Positions 43,298 to 52,010 of a stretch of DNA of 64,000 nt are shown here, piece by piece; position 1 is the first letter of the stretch; each line of letters starts with the position of its first letter. The DNA is from Paenibacillus sp. UNC451MF (GTDB lineage Bacteria; Bacillota; Bacilli; Paenibacillales; NBRC-103111). The notes below the pieces were generated by a model. It was not told the origin of the DNA. It did no database searches and was given only the letters and a program-made list of their open reading frames with translations. A program made the position numbers and the translations under genes. The stretch is from contig NZ_JMLS01000002.1 of NCBI RefSeq assembly GCF_000686845.1, positions 62,001 to 126,000 on the forward strand. Reading direction: 5' to 3'.

Positions 43298-43883
43298 GCG
43301 AGTTCCCCCCGCTCTGTTGATACGAATACTGAATTAATAGCTTGATTTCAATCCACTGCAGTTCGGTCAGCAGCTCTTCAGCCAAATCGTCTTGAACGAC
43401 AGTGACTTGCTGCTCCACAATATCAGCGAACAAATAAGCATCCCAGGAAGCCCCGGATACCAAAGCTTCAAGCTTGTTCTTTAACGTCGGGCTCTCTATC
43501 GAGTCCAAATCAAAGTTCTTATATGCCTCTAGTGCAGCTGCAAGCATCGAAGCTTGGACAGGATGAAGCCCTGCTTGTCGAAACCAATACTTTGCGTTAC
43601 TGTAGTCCCCTTCCATCCTGTGCATAATTCCGTGCCAGTAGCTGCCCGTGGAATTATGAATCTCCTGAGACAACGAATGGGATTTATCGAGACTCTCATT
43701 TAATAAATACAGTCCCGCTTTAACCGCCAAAGCATAGGGAAAACTGCTTGATTCCACTCCATCTGTCGACAGTTTGCTTACGCGAATATCATGCAGCTCA
43801 TCCCATTCCTCCATAGGATATAGCGATGGCTTATGATCCTTCAATATATTCCATACTCTGCTTACCGCTTCCGTCCATGCCAA
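43287..43883 (-). CDS. Conserved protein of unknown function, TPR-like, coupled to ytpB
   Basis: A 198-residue soluble helical protein. The most conserved-looking part, STGSYWHGIMHRMEGDYSNA followed by KYWFRQAG, is TPR-like. I chose the TTG at 43883 because GAGGTGA lies 8 nt upstream; the ATG at 43916 lies too close to a TATAAT. It overlaps ytpB by 11 nt, so it may act with the terpene synthase. No enzymatic motif seen. Confidence 0.7.
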   Translation of the reverse strand: MAWTEAVSRVWNILKDHKPSLYPMEEWDELHDIRVSKLSTDGVESSSFPYALAVKAGLYLLNESLDKSHSLSQEIHNSTGSYWHGIMHRMEGDYSNAKYWFRQAGLHPVQASMLAAALEAYKNFDLDSIESPTLKNKLEALVSGASWDAYLFADIVEQQVTVVQDDLAEELLTELQWIEIKLLIQYSYQQSGGNSLEL

Positions 43884-44029
43884 GGTGCTTTTCACCTCTT
43901 TTCCTATCAAACTCATAACCTTTATTATATTACAAAGATTCGACAATGCCCACCAAAATTCACTGGATGATTTTAAGGTTTTATATAAATAAATTTGAAA
44001 AGTGCTACTTTTTATACATCATGTAAGGA

Positions 44030-44347
44030 TTAATGGTGAGCCGCTGAAGCCGTAATATCCTGATTGACCCTAAACCACAGGTGCAGCTCGTTAATTGTCC
44101 CCGCCAACTCAGCAATCTCACTGTTCAGCTCGCAGGATATTTTAAAGTTATCTTCAACATCCAACTGGTTTTGTTTACGGATAATGATGCGCTCCAGACG
44201 TTTTACATGGTCAGGTATCGTTCCGCGAATTTCTTCCCAGCGAAGCAGGATCTCGGCTCTCTCTTCCTCCGTATATTCTTCCCATTCTTTCTCCAGTTCC
44301 GGAAGCGGGATACCAAGACGTTCGTCTTGTACAAAAGTCCATGTCAT
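44030..44347 (-). CDS. Conserved hypothetical protein, coiled coil
   Basis: A 105-residue acidic protein (MTWTFVQDERLGIPLPELEK...) rich in Glu, predicted to form two or three helices including a coiled coil over about residues 50-85. ATG at 44347 follows AAAGGCGGA. It is divergent from the MATE-like transporter. Family not recognised. Confidence 0.65.
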   Translation of the reverse strand: MTWTFVQDERLGIPLPELEKEWEEYTEEERAEILLRWEEIRGTIPDHVKRLERIIIRKQNQLDVEDNFKISCELNSEIAELAGTINELHLWFRVNQDITASAAHH

Positions 44348-44516
44348 GGAAGTTCCGCCTTTCTTGTCTGCGTTCGTTTTTATCTTCATTACTGTACCAT
44401 GAAGCCGCAGCCTTCTGCCAGTAGTTGCAGAAATTTTCCGCCCTTATTGCAATAAATGTATGCTATACTGTTTAGCGTGCTTTGTTCACGTTAAACTACT
44501 TGTAGGAGCCCCTTTT

Positions 44517-45851
44517 ATGAACAACATCCAAGAACAGAGAGTAACGTTCCGACAGCTTCTGGCTTTTTTCATTCCGCTCGGCATTTCAGCAAGCTTGGTT
44601 ACCATTTCACACGTTATCATCAACAGTACGCTTGCTCGCTCAGCACAGCCTGAAGTCATTATTGCCAGCTACGCCTTGCCGCTTAGTATATTAGGTCTTA
44701 CCGAAAAGCCCGCTGTCTTGATGAGACAAACCTGCTCTGCTTTGGTCCGCGACCGGATATCGTTCAGAGCTATGTCCGTCATCAGCTGGTACATATTAGC
44801 CTGTATCATGCTTCTAGGCGCCCTGATTTGCTACACCCCGATCGGTAAATGGGTGTTTTTGCATTTTTTCGGAGCCGAACCATCCATGGTACAGCCAATG
44901 ATAGAAGTGTACCAGATTCTCATGTTCGTCAGCATTTTTTCAGGTCTGAGATGCTTATACCATGGCATTATCATTTTCAACATGCGCACGAAATGGCTGA
45001 CGATCGGGATGGTCATTCGTCTTGTGGCTATGTACCTGCTCTCGCTTTACTTCATTCATACGAACCAAGTGGACAGCGGACGTGTAGGAGCCATTCTATT
45101 TCTTACAGGAATGATCGTCGAGGCTGCAGTAAGCATTTGGGAAGGCAGATCGCTGCTGAGACAAATACCGGAGAAAAAACCGGATCATCCTATCGAGAAG
45201 CCGAAGCAAATATTTCAGTTTTACAGACCGCTGCTCTACTCTTCTGTCATCGCCGTTATAGTAGGTCCTTCTGTAAATGCATTTTTAGGAAAAACGATGG
45301 ATTTTCAGCTTGCCGTCGCATCGTTTGCGATCGCGAGCAGCCTGACGAATCTGGTGCAAAGCTTTTTCTCCTATATTCATCAAATTGTTTTGAACTTTTA
45401 TCGTAAAGATGCTAAATCCGTCATGCGGTTTACTCTAACGCTTGCCTTTATTCCGAGCATTCTCATTGCGCTCTTATCTTATACCCCAATCGGACCATGG
45501 TTTATGGAAAATGTGATGGGTGTCAACGAACGGCTAATGCACGCGAGCCTCGATACGCTTCGAGTGTTCATGATTACGACGCTTGTGTTTCCTTGGCTGG
45601 ACTTTGCCAACGGGATGATCATGCTGCGCGGTGAAACGAAGGTCATGGTCTGGTCGCAGGCAGCGAATGTGTCCGTCACACTCCTCTCCCTTGTGCTGAC
45701 CATCGTGATGACCCCAGGCTGGAACGGGATGGTCGGAGCATTAGCTCAATCACTAGGGCTAGCCGCCGAAGCGGCCGTTGTATGGTTTGTCCTGCGGCAA
45801 GTCCTTAAGAGTAATGATAAGCCGCCGTTTCAGATGACATTAAAAACATAG
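44517..45851 (+). CDS. MATE-like multi-antimicrobial extrusion protein
   Basis: A 444-residue membrane protein with about 12 helices in two similar halves (each beginning FFIPLGISASLVTISHVIIN or YRPLLYSSVIAVIVGP), a MOP/MATE superfamily layout. Substrate unknown. ATG at 44517 follows TAGGAG. The MFS gene begins 6 bp after its stop, so the two transporters form an operon. Confidence 0.8.
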   Translation: MNNIQEQRVTFRQLLAFFIPLGISASLVTISHVIINSTLARSAQPEVIIASYALPLSILGLTEKPAVLMRQTCSALVRDRISFRAMSVISWYILACIMLLGALICYTPIGKWVFLHFFGAEPSMVQPMIEVYQILMFVSIFSGLRCLYHGIIIFNMRTKWLTIGMVIRLVAMYLLSLYFIHTNQVDSGRVGAILFLTGMIVEAAVSIWEGRSLLRQIPEKKPDHPIEKPKQIFQFYRPLLYSSVIAVIVGPSVNAFLGKTMDFQLAVASFAIASSLTNLVQSFFSYIHQIVLNFYRKDAKSVMRFTLTLAFIPSILIALLSYTPIGPWFMENVMGVNERLMHASLDTLRVFMITTLVFPWLDFANGMIMLRGETKVMVWSQAANVSVTLLSLVLTIVMTPGWNGMVGALAQSLGLAAEAAVVWFVLRQVLKSNDKPPFQMTLKT

Positions 45852-45857
45852 AATCGA

Positions 45858-47039
45858 GTGAGTGATCAAGTGGACAGCAGCATTCAGTTGAATAAAACGA
45901 ATTTCGGAGTTCAGCGCGGATTTACGTTTTCATTCTATATGACAATGGCTATTATTGTTTCTTATTTTCCTTTGTACTTCCAATCGATTGGCTATTCAAC
46001 AATCCAAATCGGTCTCTTGTACTCCATCGGACCGATGATCGGGATCGTTTCCAATTTATTTTGGGGCATCGTCAGTGACAAGCTTCGGACCGTCAAAAAA
46101 ATATTGATCTGCATCCTTGCAGGTCAATTGATTATGGCGTTTATAGTGTTTCACACAGGACATTTCGGTCTGCTGATGTTCTTCATGGCCATCTTTTTCT
46201 TTTTCCAGTCTCCTACCAGTTCATTGAACGACAGCTTGACGCTCCTAAGCATCAGCGGTACGAATAAAAGCTACGCCTCCTTTCGTATATGGGGCTCCAT
46301 CGGCTTTGCCGTAGCCTCTCTTGTGTTCGGTATGCTGCTAAAGCAGCAGGGCTCCAGCTTGACTGCGGTACTCAGTCTCAGCACGATCAGCATTTCCTTT
46401 CTGCTCTCCCTAATGCTGACGGATGCCCGAAGCCATTCCCGTAAAAAGCTTGAATTCGCCGGCCTGGTGCAGATCGTAGCCTCCAGAAGGCTCTTGCTTT
46501 TTTTGCTGACGATTACTATCGTCTCGGTTGCGCACCGATTTAATGACGGGTTCTTGGCTTTGTTCTTGAAGCAGCTTGGGGCGGATCAATCCATTGTCGG
46601 ATGGTCTTGGATGGTATCGGCAACAAGTGAAATACCGATCTTCTTCCTGCTCAGTAAATACGGACATCGGTACAAAGAGCTTCCGTTACTTGCAGTGTGC
46701 GGAATCGTGTACGCCGTACGATTCCTGTTGATGAGCCAAGTCGATAACCCGCTCTGGGTTATCGCGATCCAAGCGATGCACAGCATTTCCTTCGGTATTT
46801 TCTTCTTCACCGTCATTCGTTATATCCAACGAAATGTTCCTGATGAATTCCGTTCGACTGGGCAAGCGATATTTGCCGTCTGCTGGTCGGGATTAGCCGG
46901 ACTGATCAGCGGTACGCTCGGAGGCTGGCTGTTCCGCGACTGGGGTCCCCACTGGATGTATGGGATAGGGGCGCTGCTTTCCTTAGTCGGCGTTATCGGG
47001 TTCTTGATCCTTCATTATGTGTACAGAGAAGATGAGTAA
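45858..47039 (+). CDS. MFS transporter (paralog 2)
   Basis: A 393-residue 12-helix permease paralogous to the one at 36.5-37.7 kb: YFPLYFQSIGYSTIQIGLL, NLFWGIVSDKLRTVKK, RIWGSIGFAVAS, HRFNDGFLALFLKQLGA, FRSTGQAIFAV. GTG at 45858 is used; the GTG at 45870 is an alternative. Translation is likely coupled to the preceding MATE-like gene. Substrate unknown. Confidence 0.82.
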   Translation: MSDQVDSSIQLNKTNFGVQRGFTFSFYMTMAIIVSYFPLYFQSIGYSTIQIGLLYSIGPMIGIVSNLFWGIVSDKLRTVKKILICILAGQLIMAFIVFHTGHFGLLMFFMAIFFFFQSPTSSLNDSLTLLSISGTNKSYASFRIWGSIGFAVASLVFGMLLKQQGSSLTAVLSLSTISISFLLSLMLTDARSHSRKKLEFAGLVQIVASRRLLLFLLTITIVSVAHRFNDGFLALFLKQLGADQSIVGWSWMVSATSEIPIFFLLSKYGHRYKELPLLAVCGIVYAVRFLLMSQVDNPLWVIAIQAMHSISFGIFFFTVIRYIQRNVPDEFRSTGQAIFAVCWSGLAGLISGTLGGWLFRDWGPHWMYGIGALLSLVGVIGFLILHYVYREDE

Positions 47040-47079
47040 TCTTCTCTGATTGATGAGAGAAACCCATAAAACTTGAAAT

Positions 47080-47230
47080 ATTGCTAGTATACTCCGGTGG
47101 GGTATGCCACTCCAGCCGCTATTGTTCTTGGGAAATTTTCATTTTATTCGCTTTACGGAGGGGATTTCCCAAGAACAAAGGCGGCCGCTTCGCTCTTCCA
47201 GGGGATACCCCACCTACCCATATAGCAAAT
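47080..47230. repeat. Large imperfect inverted repeat / structured element
   Basis: Two arms of about 57-67 bp pair around a 27-bp loop. Perfect blocks are TTGTTCTTGGGAAAT (47122-47136) with ATTTCCCAAGAACAA (47164-47178), and GGTGGGGTAT (47096-47105) with ATACCCCACC (47205-47214); outer ATTGCTAG/ATAGCAAAT also pair. It fills the core of a 439-bp gap between the MFS and ABC genes. No reading frame with a ribosome site lies in it. It could be a MITE-like repeat or a structured RNA. Confidence 0.65.
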
Positions 47231-47264
47231 TTTCTCGAAGAAACAAGTTTCTCGACAAAACTCA

Positions 47265-47288
47265 GAAGATGAATAATCATCTTCTTTT
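47265..47288 (+). terminator. Candidate terminator downstream of the inverted repeat
   Basis: GAAGATGA / TCATCTTC, perfect 8-bp stem with a 4-nt loop and TTTT tail. Its arms are A/T rich, so strength is uncertain. Confidence 0.5.
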
Positions 47289-47396
47289 CCCCTATTTTCA
47301 AAAAACATTCATATTTACTCACATTTTTTTGCAAAATGTGCAAGAAAATGTCCAATCACAACGTCTATATAGTGAAGGCATCGTGTGAGTAAAGCT

Positions 47397-47432
47397 AAGC
47401 CCTGCTGCATGACCTGCAATCAGGGCTTTTTT
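47397..47432 (+). terminator. Orphan terminator upstream of the ABC operon
   Basis: AAGCCCTG / CAGGGCTT with a 16-nt loop and six T, 46 bp before the ABC gene start. No gene precedes it closely, so it may end a small RNA or act as an attenuator. Confidence 0.65.
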
Positions 47433-47478
47433 ATGCCCGCAAAGATGCTTGTGAACCATGAATTGACGGAGGGGTTAT

Positions 47479-48171
47479 GTGCTTGCAGTTGAACATCTAT
47501 CACACCGTTTCCGCAATGGAAACGAAGAAACGCCGGTTCTGCATGACATCGATTTTTCCGTTGCCAAAGGAGAAATTGTTGCATTGCTGGGCAGCTCCGG
47601 GTCAGGCAAATCTACGCTGTTGAATTTAATGGCAGGCTTAATGAAGCCGACCCAAGGAAGCATTCTGATCAGCGGTCACGCGATTGATCGAATGTCCGAA
47701 AACCAGCTGGCGGAATTCCGTAGAACCCACATCGGATTTATATTTCAATCCTATGAATTGATACCGCACTTGACCGTACGGGAGAATGTGGAGCTTCCCC
47801 TTGTTTTCCAAGGCGCGAAGGCCAAAATCCGCAAAGAAAAAGCGATGGCTTTATTGACTAAGGTCGGACTTGGCGAGAAAACCGAAATGTTCCCATCCCA
47901 GCTGTCAGGGGGTCAACAGCAGCGTGTCAGTATCGCACGTTCATTGGTTACCGAGCCTGCTATCGTGTTCGCCGATGAGCCTACAGGCAATCTGGACACG
48001 AAGACGGAGAAAGAAATCATCGACCTGCTGATCGAGCTCAACCATACTTTACAGATTACCTTTGTCATTGTTACCCATGAGCTTGAAGTAGCCCGACGAA
48101 CCCGTCGAGTTATCCAACTAAGAGATGGTTACTTGGTTGAAGACAATTTATGGGCTGGTGATAGCCAATGA
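47479..48171 (+). CDS. MacB/LolD-type ABC transporter ATPase
   Basis: A 230-residue nucleotide-binding subunit. Walker A GSSGSGKST, Q-loop IFQSYELIPHLT, signature LSGGQQQRVSIARSL, Walker B IVFADEPTGNLD and switch VTHE place it with the MacB/FtsE/LolD class. The start is GTG at 47479 behind GGAGG. It overlaps the permease start by 4 nt (ATGA). Part of a three-gene exporter operon. Confidence 0.92.
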   Translation: MLAVEHLSHRFRNGNEETPVLHDIDFSVAKGEIVALLGSSGSGKSTLLNLMAGLMKPTQGSILISGHAIDRMSENQLAEFRRTHIGFIFQSYELIPHLTVRENVELPLVFQGAKAKIRKEKAMALLTKVGLGEKTEMFPSQLSGGQQQRVSIARSLVTEPAIVFADEPTGNLDTKTEKEIIDLLIELNHTLQITFVIVTHELEVARRTRRVIQLRDGYLVEDNLWAGDSQ

Positions 48172-49571
48172 AAACATTCGATTATTTACGGCTCGGATGG
48201 GAGCAGCTTCGGAGAAGAATGGTCGTAACCGCTCTGTGTGCTATGGGCATTGCAATCGGCTCAGCATCCATCATTGTGGCTCTTTCCTTCGGAGAATCCA
48301 TTAATCATTACAGCCGTGCTCAAATGAGCTACTATATGAAATCGGATGAAATAACGGTCCGCAGCGGTCAAGCACCCAACGCCGACTCGGCAGACACGAA
48401 TGCCAACAAACCTTACGAGCTTAACAAAGCGAAGATCGATATTTTGCGTACGCTGCCGAACGTTAAGGCAATCGCCACTTATCAAACGTTCAATCAATTT
48501 CAATTTGAAGTGGACAGCAAGAAGGGCTACATTAACAACCTGTACGCGACCGAGCTTGATACGCTAGAAGCCTTTGGGTACGAGCTCCAACAAGGTGGCG
48601 CAGCCGATCTCGATAATACGATTATCTTAAGCTACGGCGCTACAATGGGATTGTTCGATGCCCAAATATCGCGTTCCAGAAGCCAAATGCTGCAAAATCA
48701 ACTCGACAGTCGTGAAGCATCCGATAATTGGCGAAGGCAAATGCTCATTTCGTATCCGATTTACCAAAAACAGATTGTATTAAAGCCGCAAATTTTTCGT
48801 TCCGACGGTATTGAAATCTCCAATCTGAGTTTCCCGCTTCGTGTCGTCGGCATCTTGAAAAAGCCGGAAGGAGTTCCCGACGATGCGGTCATGAATATGA
48901 AGACGGCCTTCATCTCCCCTGCTATGGGCAAAAAGCTTCGCGATGCCATGAACGCTGCCAATGCAAACGATAATAAAAAATCCGGCGGCAGCGGGAACAG
49001 TGCGATAAAGGTCGAGCCCGAATTTAATGAAGTAAAAATGAAGGTCGATAACAGCTCCCACGTAAAAGAGCTGGAGGAGTTAATCAAGAAGCTGAAGCTG
49101 TCGGCTGAAACCAACATCCATCGAGAAGAACAGATGCAAGGCGAATTAGTCATTTTACGTCTAGTGTTCGGCGGAGTCGGCCTCTTCATCCTCTTCGTTG
49201 CTTCCATCTCCATTATCGTCGCCATGACGATGTCCACCTACCAGCGAAGACGTCAAATCGGGATTATGAAGGTGCTCGGTGCGAACCTCAGGCAAATTCG
49301 CAATATGTTTATGGTGGAATCCGCCTTACTTGGGGTGCTCGGAGGGGCTTGCGGCATTTTATTGTCCTATTGGGTCATCTGGGGAATCAATATCGCTGTC
49401 CAGCGTTTTTCTCCACCTCGTCCCGGAGCCGAGCAGGAGATACTGTTCATCAGTGGCTGGATACTGCCAGTAGGGCTATTCTTCGCGGTACTGACCGGTG
49501 TCCTGTCAGGAATTTATCCTGCCGTCAAAGCATCGCGAACCGACGCGTTAACCGCAATCAAACGAGACTAG
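48168..49571 (+). CDS. MacB-type ABC transporter permease
   Basis: A 467-residue permease with membrane helix 1 at about 18-40, a large extracytoplasmic MacB_PCD domain (about 45-325), and three C-terminal FtsX-type helices in about 335-460 containing TYQRRRQIGIMKVLGAN. Works with the ATPase upstream and the adaptor downstream. Substrates of Gram-positive homologues include antimicrobial peptides and lipoproteins; here unknown. Confidence 0.9.
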   Translation: MKTFDYLRLGWEQLRRRMVVTALCAMGIAIGSASIIVALSFGESINHYSRAQMSYYMKSDEITVRSGQAPNADSADTNANKPYELNKAKIDILRTLPNVKAIATYQTFNQFQFEVDSKKGYINNLYATELDTLEAFGYELQQGGAADLDNTIILSYGATMGLFDAQISRSRSQMLQNQLDSREASDNWRRQMLISYPIYQKQIVLKPQIFRSDGIEISNLSFPLRVVGILKKPEGVPDDAVMNMKTAFISPAMGKKLRDAMNAANANDNKKSGGSGNSAIKVEPEFNEVKMKVDNSSHVKELEELIKKLKLSAETNIHREEQMQGELVILRLVFGGVGLFILFVASISIIVAMTMSTYQRRRQIGIMKVLGANLRQIRNMFMVESALLGVLGGACGILLSYWVIWGINIAVQRFSPPRPGAEQEILFISGWILPVGLFFAVLTGVLSGIYPAVKASRTDALTAIKRD

Positions 49572-49583
49572 GGGAGTCATACA

Positions 49584-50684
49584 ATGAAAAAGAAAACATG
49601 GATTTCGGCCATCGCCGGCATTCTCGTCATAGGCATTTCAGGAACTTTATACATTCAAAGTCATAAATCGCCGCCTCGGCAGCCAACAACCAACGCTGCT
49701 TTATCAGCGCTTAGCTTCAAAGTTTCCCGTGAGGATTTGACCAACTCGGTTGAGGTAAAGGGCAAAACCTCTTATCAAAAAGAAACCTATGTCAACGCTC
49801 CGTTTACGGCCGACGTCAAAACATGGTCAGTCAGCGACGGTGCCCAGATCAACAAAGGCGATGTGATGTTTCAACTCGATGACACTACCCTAAATGACGA
49901 AATTGCGACCCTTCAAGCGAATATGAAGAAGCAAGAGCTTGAGCTACAGCTTGCGCAATTTCAAAAGGATCTGCCCAGTGAGCAAACCACATCAAGCGCT
50001 GAGGGCTTATCGGAGAAAGATGCTAAGCAGCGTTATGCCGAATCCAAGAGCAAGGAAGTTACGGAAGAGATCAACCGTTTAAATCTTCAACATATGCAAT
50101 CACAGTTATCCCAAAAAACGGACAAGCGCAAATCCGCTCAGTTCACTGCTCCAGAAACCGGCATTTTTCTGTTCGACAGCACGAAGCAGCCCCAATCCGT
50201 TAAAGAAAATGAACGAATCGGAAAAATCGTCGATCTTACCAAGCTGCAGCTTCTTTGCTATATCGGTGAATATGATTTGTTTCATTTGAAGGTTGGTATG
50301 CCAGTAGAAGTTCGCGTGGATGCACTCAAAAATACGAAGCTGCAGGGGAAAATAGATAATATCTCCAAATTCGCCAAAAGCAGCGGCTCCAGCAGCGATA
50401 CAGTCAACACGACGGCTGCCCAGTTTGAAGTCGTCATCTCCCTAGAGCCTAATGAGCAGCTTATCGCGGACCTTAGCCTGACAGCAACGATTGTAACGGA
50501 CATGAAGCCCAACGCTCTTGTCGTCTCCACTCTGGCCATCCAACGGGATAAAGATCAATATTACGTGATGCTGCAAAACGGTCAAGCCGTGGAGAAGCGC
50601 GAGGTCAAGCTCGGCCTGGAAACTCCGGAGAAAACAGAGATTGTTAGCGGACTAAACGAAGGGGATACGGTTGTCATTCAATAA
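49584..50684 (+). CDS. MacA/HlyD-type periplasmic-adaptor-like protein
   Basis: A 366-residue extracytoplasmic protein. Signal anchor (about 7-25), a lipoyl-like barrel half (VSREDLTNSVEVKGKTSYQK), a coiled-coil hairpin rich in Lys/Glu/Gln (about 105-185), the second barrel half, and a C-terminal beta domain ending EGDTVVIQ. Though called membrane fusion proteins, in Firmicutes these pair with a MacB permease without an outer membrane. It begins 12 bp after the permease. Confidence 0.88.
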   Translation: MKKKTWISAIAGILVIGISGTLYIQSHKSPPRQPTTNAALSALSFKVSREDLTNSVEVKGKTSYQKETYVNAPFTADVKTWSVSDGAQINKGDVMFQLDDTTLNDEIATLQANMKKQELELQLAQFQKDLPSEQTTSSAEGLSEKDAKQRYAESKSKEVTEEINRLNLQHMQSQLSQKTDKRKSAQFTAPETGIFLFDSTKQPQSVKENERIGKIVDLTKLQLLCYIGEYDLFHLKVGMPVEVRVDALKNTKLQGKIDNISKFAKSSGSSSDTVNTTAAQFEVVISLEPNEQLIADLSLTATIVTDMKPNALVVSTLAIQRDKDQYYVMLQNGQAVEKREVKLGLETPEKTEIVSGLNEGDTVVIQ

Positions 50685-50793
50685 TACGCTGTAACAGGTT
50701 GTCATTCCTCAACAAACCCGATATAATTGAACGGTAGCTCATAGTACCAAGTCACAAACCATGCTTAGGCGAGCTTGAAGGGATGGAATAACC

Positions 50794-51441
50794 ATGCATT
50801 ATGATGATTTTAAAACGATCCTCCACGAACGAAGAAGCGTTCGCAAATACACAGATCAAGAAGTAGCTATTGAAGATATAAAAGAACTTATCGATTGCGC
50901 CCGTTACGCCCCAAGCGATACCAATTCCCAAACATGGGAATTCATCGCCATAGTCAACCGCGAAAAAATCAAGCACATCGAGCAGCTCACATGGGACCAG
51001 CTTCATAAAAAAGCGGCCGAAGCCGAACAACGCGGACTGAGTAAAGAAGGACGCTTGCTTGTAAAATCATTCGGACCTTACGCTACCGCTTTTTCCGATG
51101 CGCCTGTCCTGATCGTATGTTTGGCGACTCCTTACACGTCCAAATTTAGAGACCGCATCTTTGAACCTGTACAGTTGGTTCCCGAGTCTGTCTGGGAAGA
51201 AGAAGGCATCAAGAGCAGCTGTCTGGCTGCCCAGAACCTGATGCTAGCCGCTCATGCTCGTGGAATGGCTACTTGCCCAATGACTGGCCCTGTGCTGCTA
51301 GCTTCAGAGCAGTTGAGAGAATATCTTGATATCCCATCCCACTGCCAGATTAATATGGTCATTGCCTTAGGATATCCGTCAGAACGCCCAGGCAAGCTTC
51401 CTCGCAAAGAAGTAGACGATATATTGCGCATCGTGAACTAA
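50794..51441 (+). CDS. Nitroreductase family protein
   Basis: A 215-residue FMN oxidoreductase. ERRSVRKYTDQEV binds FMN phosphate, with DCARYAPSDTNSQTWEF and the closing GMATCPMTGP and MVIALGYPSERP segments. Reduces nitro compounds or quinones with NAD(P)H. Monocistronic, 110 bp after the exporter operon, and followed by a strong terminator. Confidence 0.9.
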   Translation: MHYDDFKTILHERRSVRKYTDQEVAIEDIKELIDCARYAPSDTNSQTWEFIAIVNREKIKHIEQLTWDQLHKKAAEAEQRGLSKEGRLLVKSFGPYATAFSDAPVLIVCLATPYTSKFRDRIFEPVQLVPESVWEEEGIKSSCLAAQNLMLAAHARGMATCPMTGPVLLASEQLREYLDIPSHCQINMVIALGYPSERPGKLPRKEVDDILRIVN

Positions 51442-51462
51442 TTATTTGATAGAGAGAACTAT

Positions 51463-51500
51463 AAAAAATCCCGTCCCCCTTTAAAGGGACGGGATTTTTT
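51463..51500 (+). terminator. Nitroreductase terminator
   Basis: AAAAAATCCCGTCCC / GGGACGGGATTTTTT, perfect 15-bp stem with an 8-nt loop. Confidence 0.95.
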
Positions 51501-51544
51501 GGTAAACCCATACTTATGGTCTCCGCATCCTGCATCAAGGCTGC

Positions 51545-51594
51545 AATAAAAAAAAGCATTCTCTCAAAAACCGAAATTTTCAAGAGACGCTTTT
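51545..51594 (-). terminator. Distal terminator for the cold-shock gene
   Basis: AAAAGCATTCTCT / AGAGACGCTTTT with an 18-nt loop; on the minus strand an eight-T run follows. It lies about 110 bp past the csp stop codon. Confidence 0.65.
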
Positions 51595-51625
51595 CCTTAT
51601 GGATGCTATGACACTAATATATAAG

Positions 51626-51700
51626 AAAAACCGACGCAATACCAAGATGTAGATCCATCTGCAACAGATGGGTTTATTCGTGTCTCACGCCGTCGTTTTT
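51626..51700. repeat. Nested inverted repeat in the csp 3' region
   Basis: Outer arms AAAAACCGACGC / ACGCCGTCGTTTTT flank an inner perfect hairpin CCATCTG-CAA-CAGATGG (51655-51671). On the minus strand it would form a structured 3' UTR ending in a T run, probably a first terminator or a stabilising element. Confidence 0.5.
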
Positions 51701-51705
51701 AGATC

Positions 51706-51903
51706 TTATAGCTTAATGACGTTAGCTGCTTGAGGACCACGGTTTCCTTGAGTGATTTCGAACTCAACGGATTGGCCTTCTTCAAGAGTTTTGAAACCGT
51801 CGCCTTGGATTGCGGAGAAGTGAACGAATACATCGTCGCCACCTTCAACTTGGATAAATCCGTAGCCTTTTTCTGCGTTAAACCATTTAACTGTACCTTT
51901 CAA
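51706..51903 (-). CDS. cspB: Cold-shock protein (CspB family)
   Basis: A 65-residue single-strand nucleic-acid chaperone. RNP1 KGYGFIQV and RNP2 VFVHFSAI are intact, with [10 protein letters not shown] at the N-terminus. I chose the TTG at 51903 because AGGAGG lies 9 nt upstream and it gives the family's normal length; the TTG at 51912 overlaps the ribosome site. A strong promoter about 50 bp upstream supports high expression. Which paralog (B, C or D) cannot be told. Confidence 0.93.
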   Translation of the reverse strand: MKGTVKWFNAEKGYGFIQVEGGDDVFVHFSAIQGDGFKTLEEGQSVEFEITQGNRGPQAANVIKL

Positions 51904-51950
51904 TGAAAACAACCTCCTAGAAGTATCGCCATCTAAGGGCGAATACGTTA

Positions 51951-51979
51951 ATTATACCATCACAATTATTATAAATCAA
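51951..51979 (-). promoter_or_regulatory. Promoter of the cold-shock gene
   Basis: Minus strand TTGATT (51979-51974), a 17-bp spacer ending in TG, and TATAAT (51956-51951): a good sigma-A promoter with an extended -10. Leader about 40 nt. Confidence 0.8.
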
Positions 51980-52010
51980 CCTACAAAAAAGAATCAAGCC
52001 TTATGTAGAG

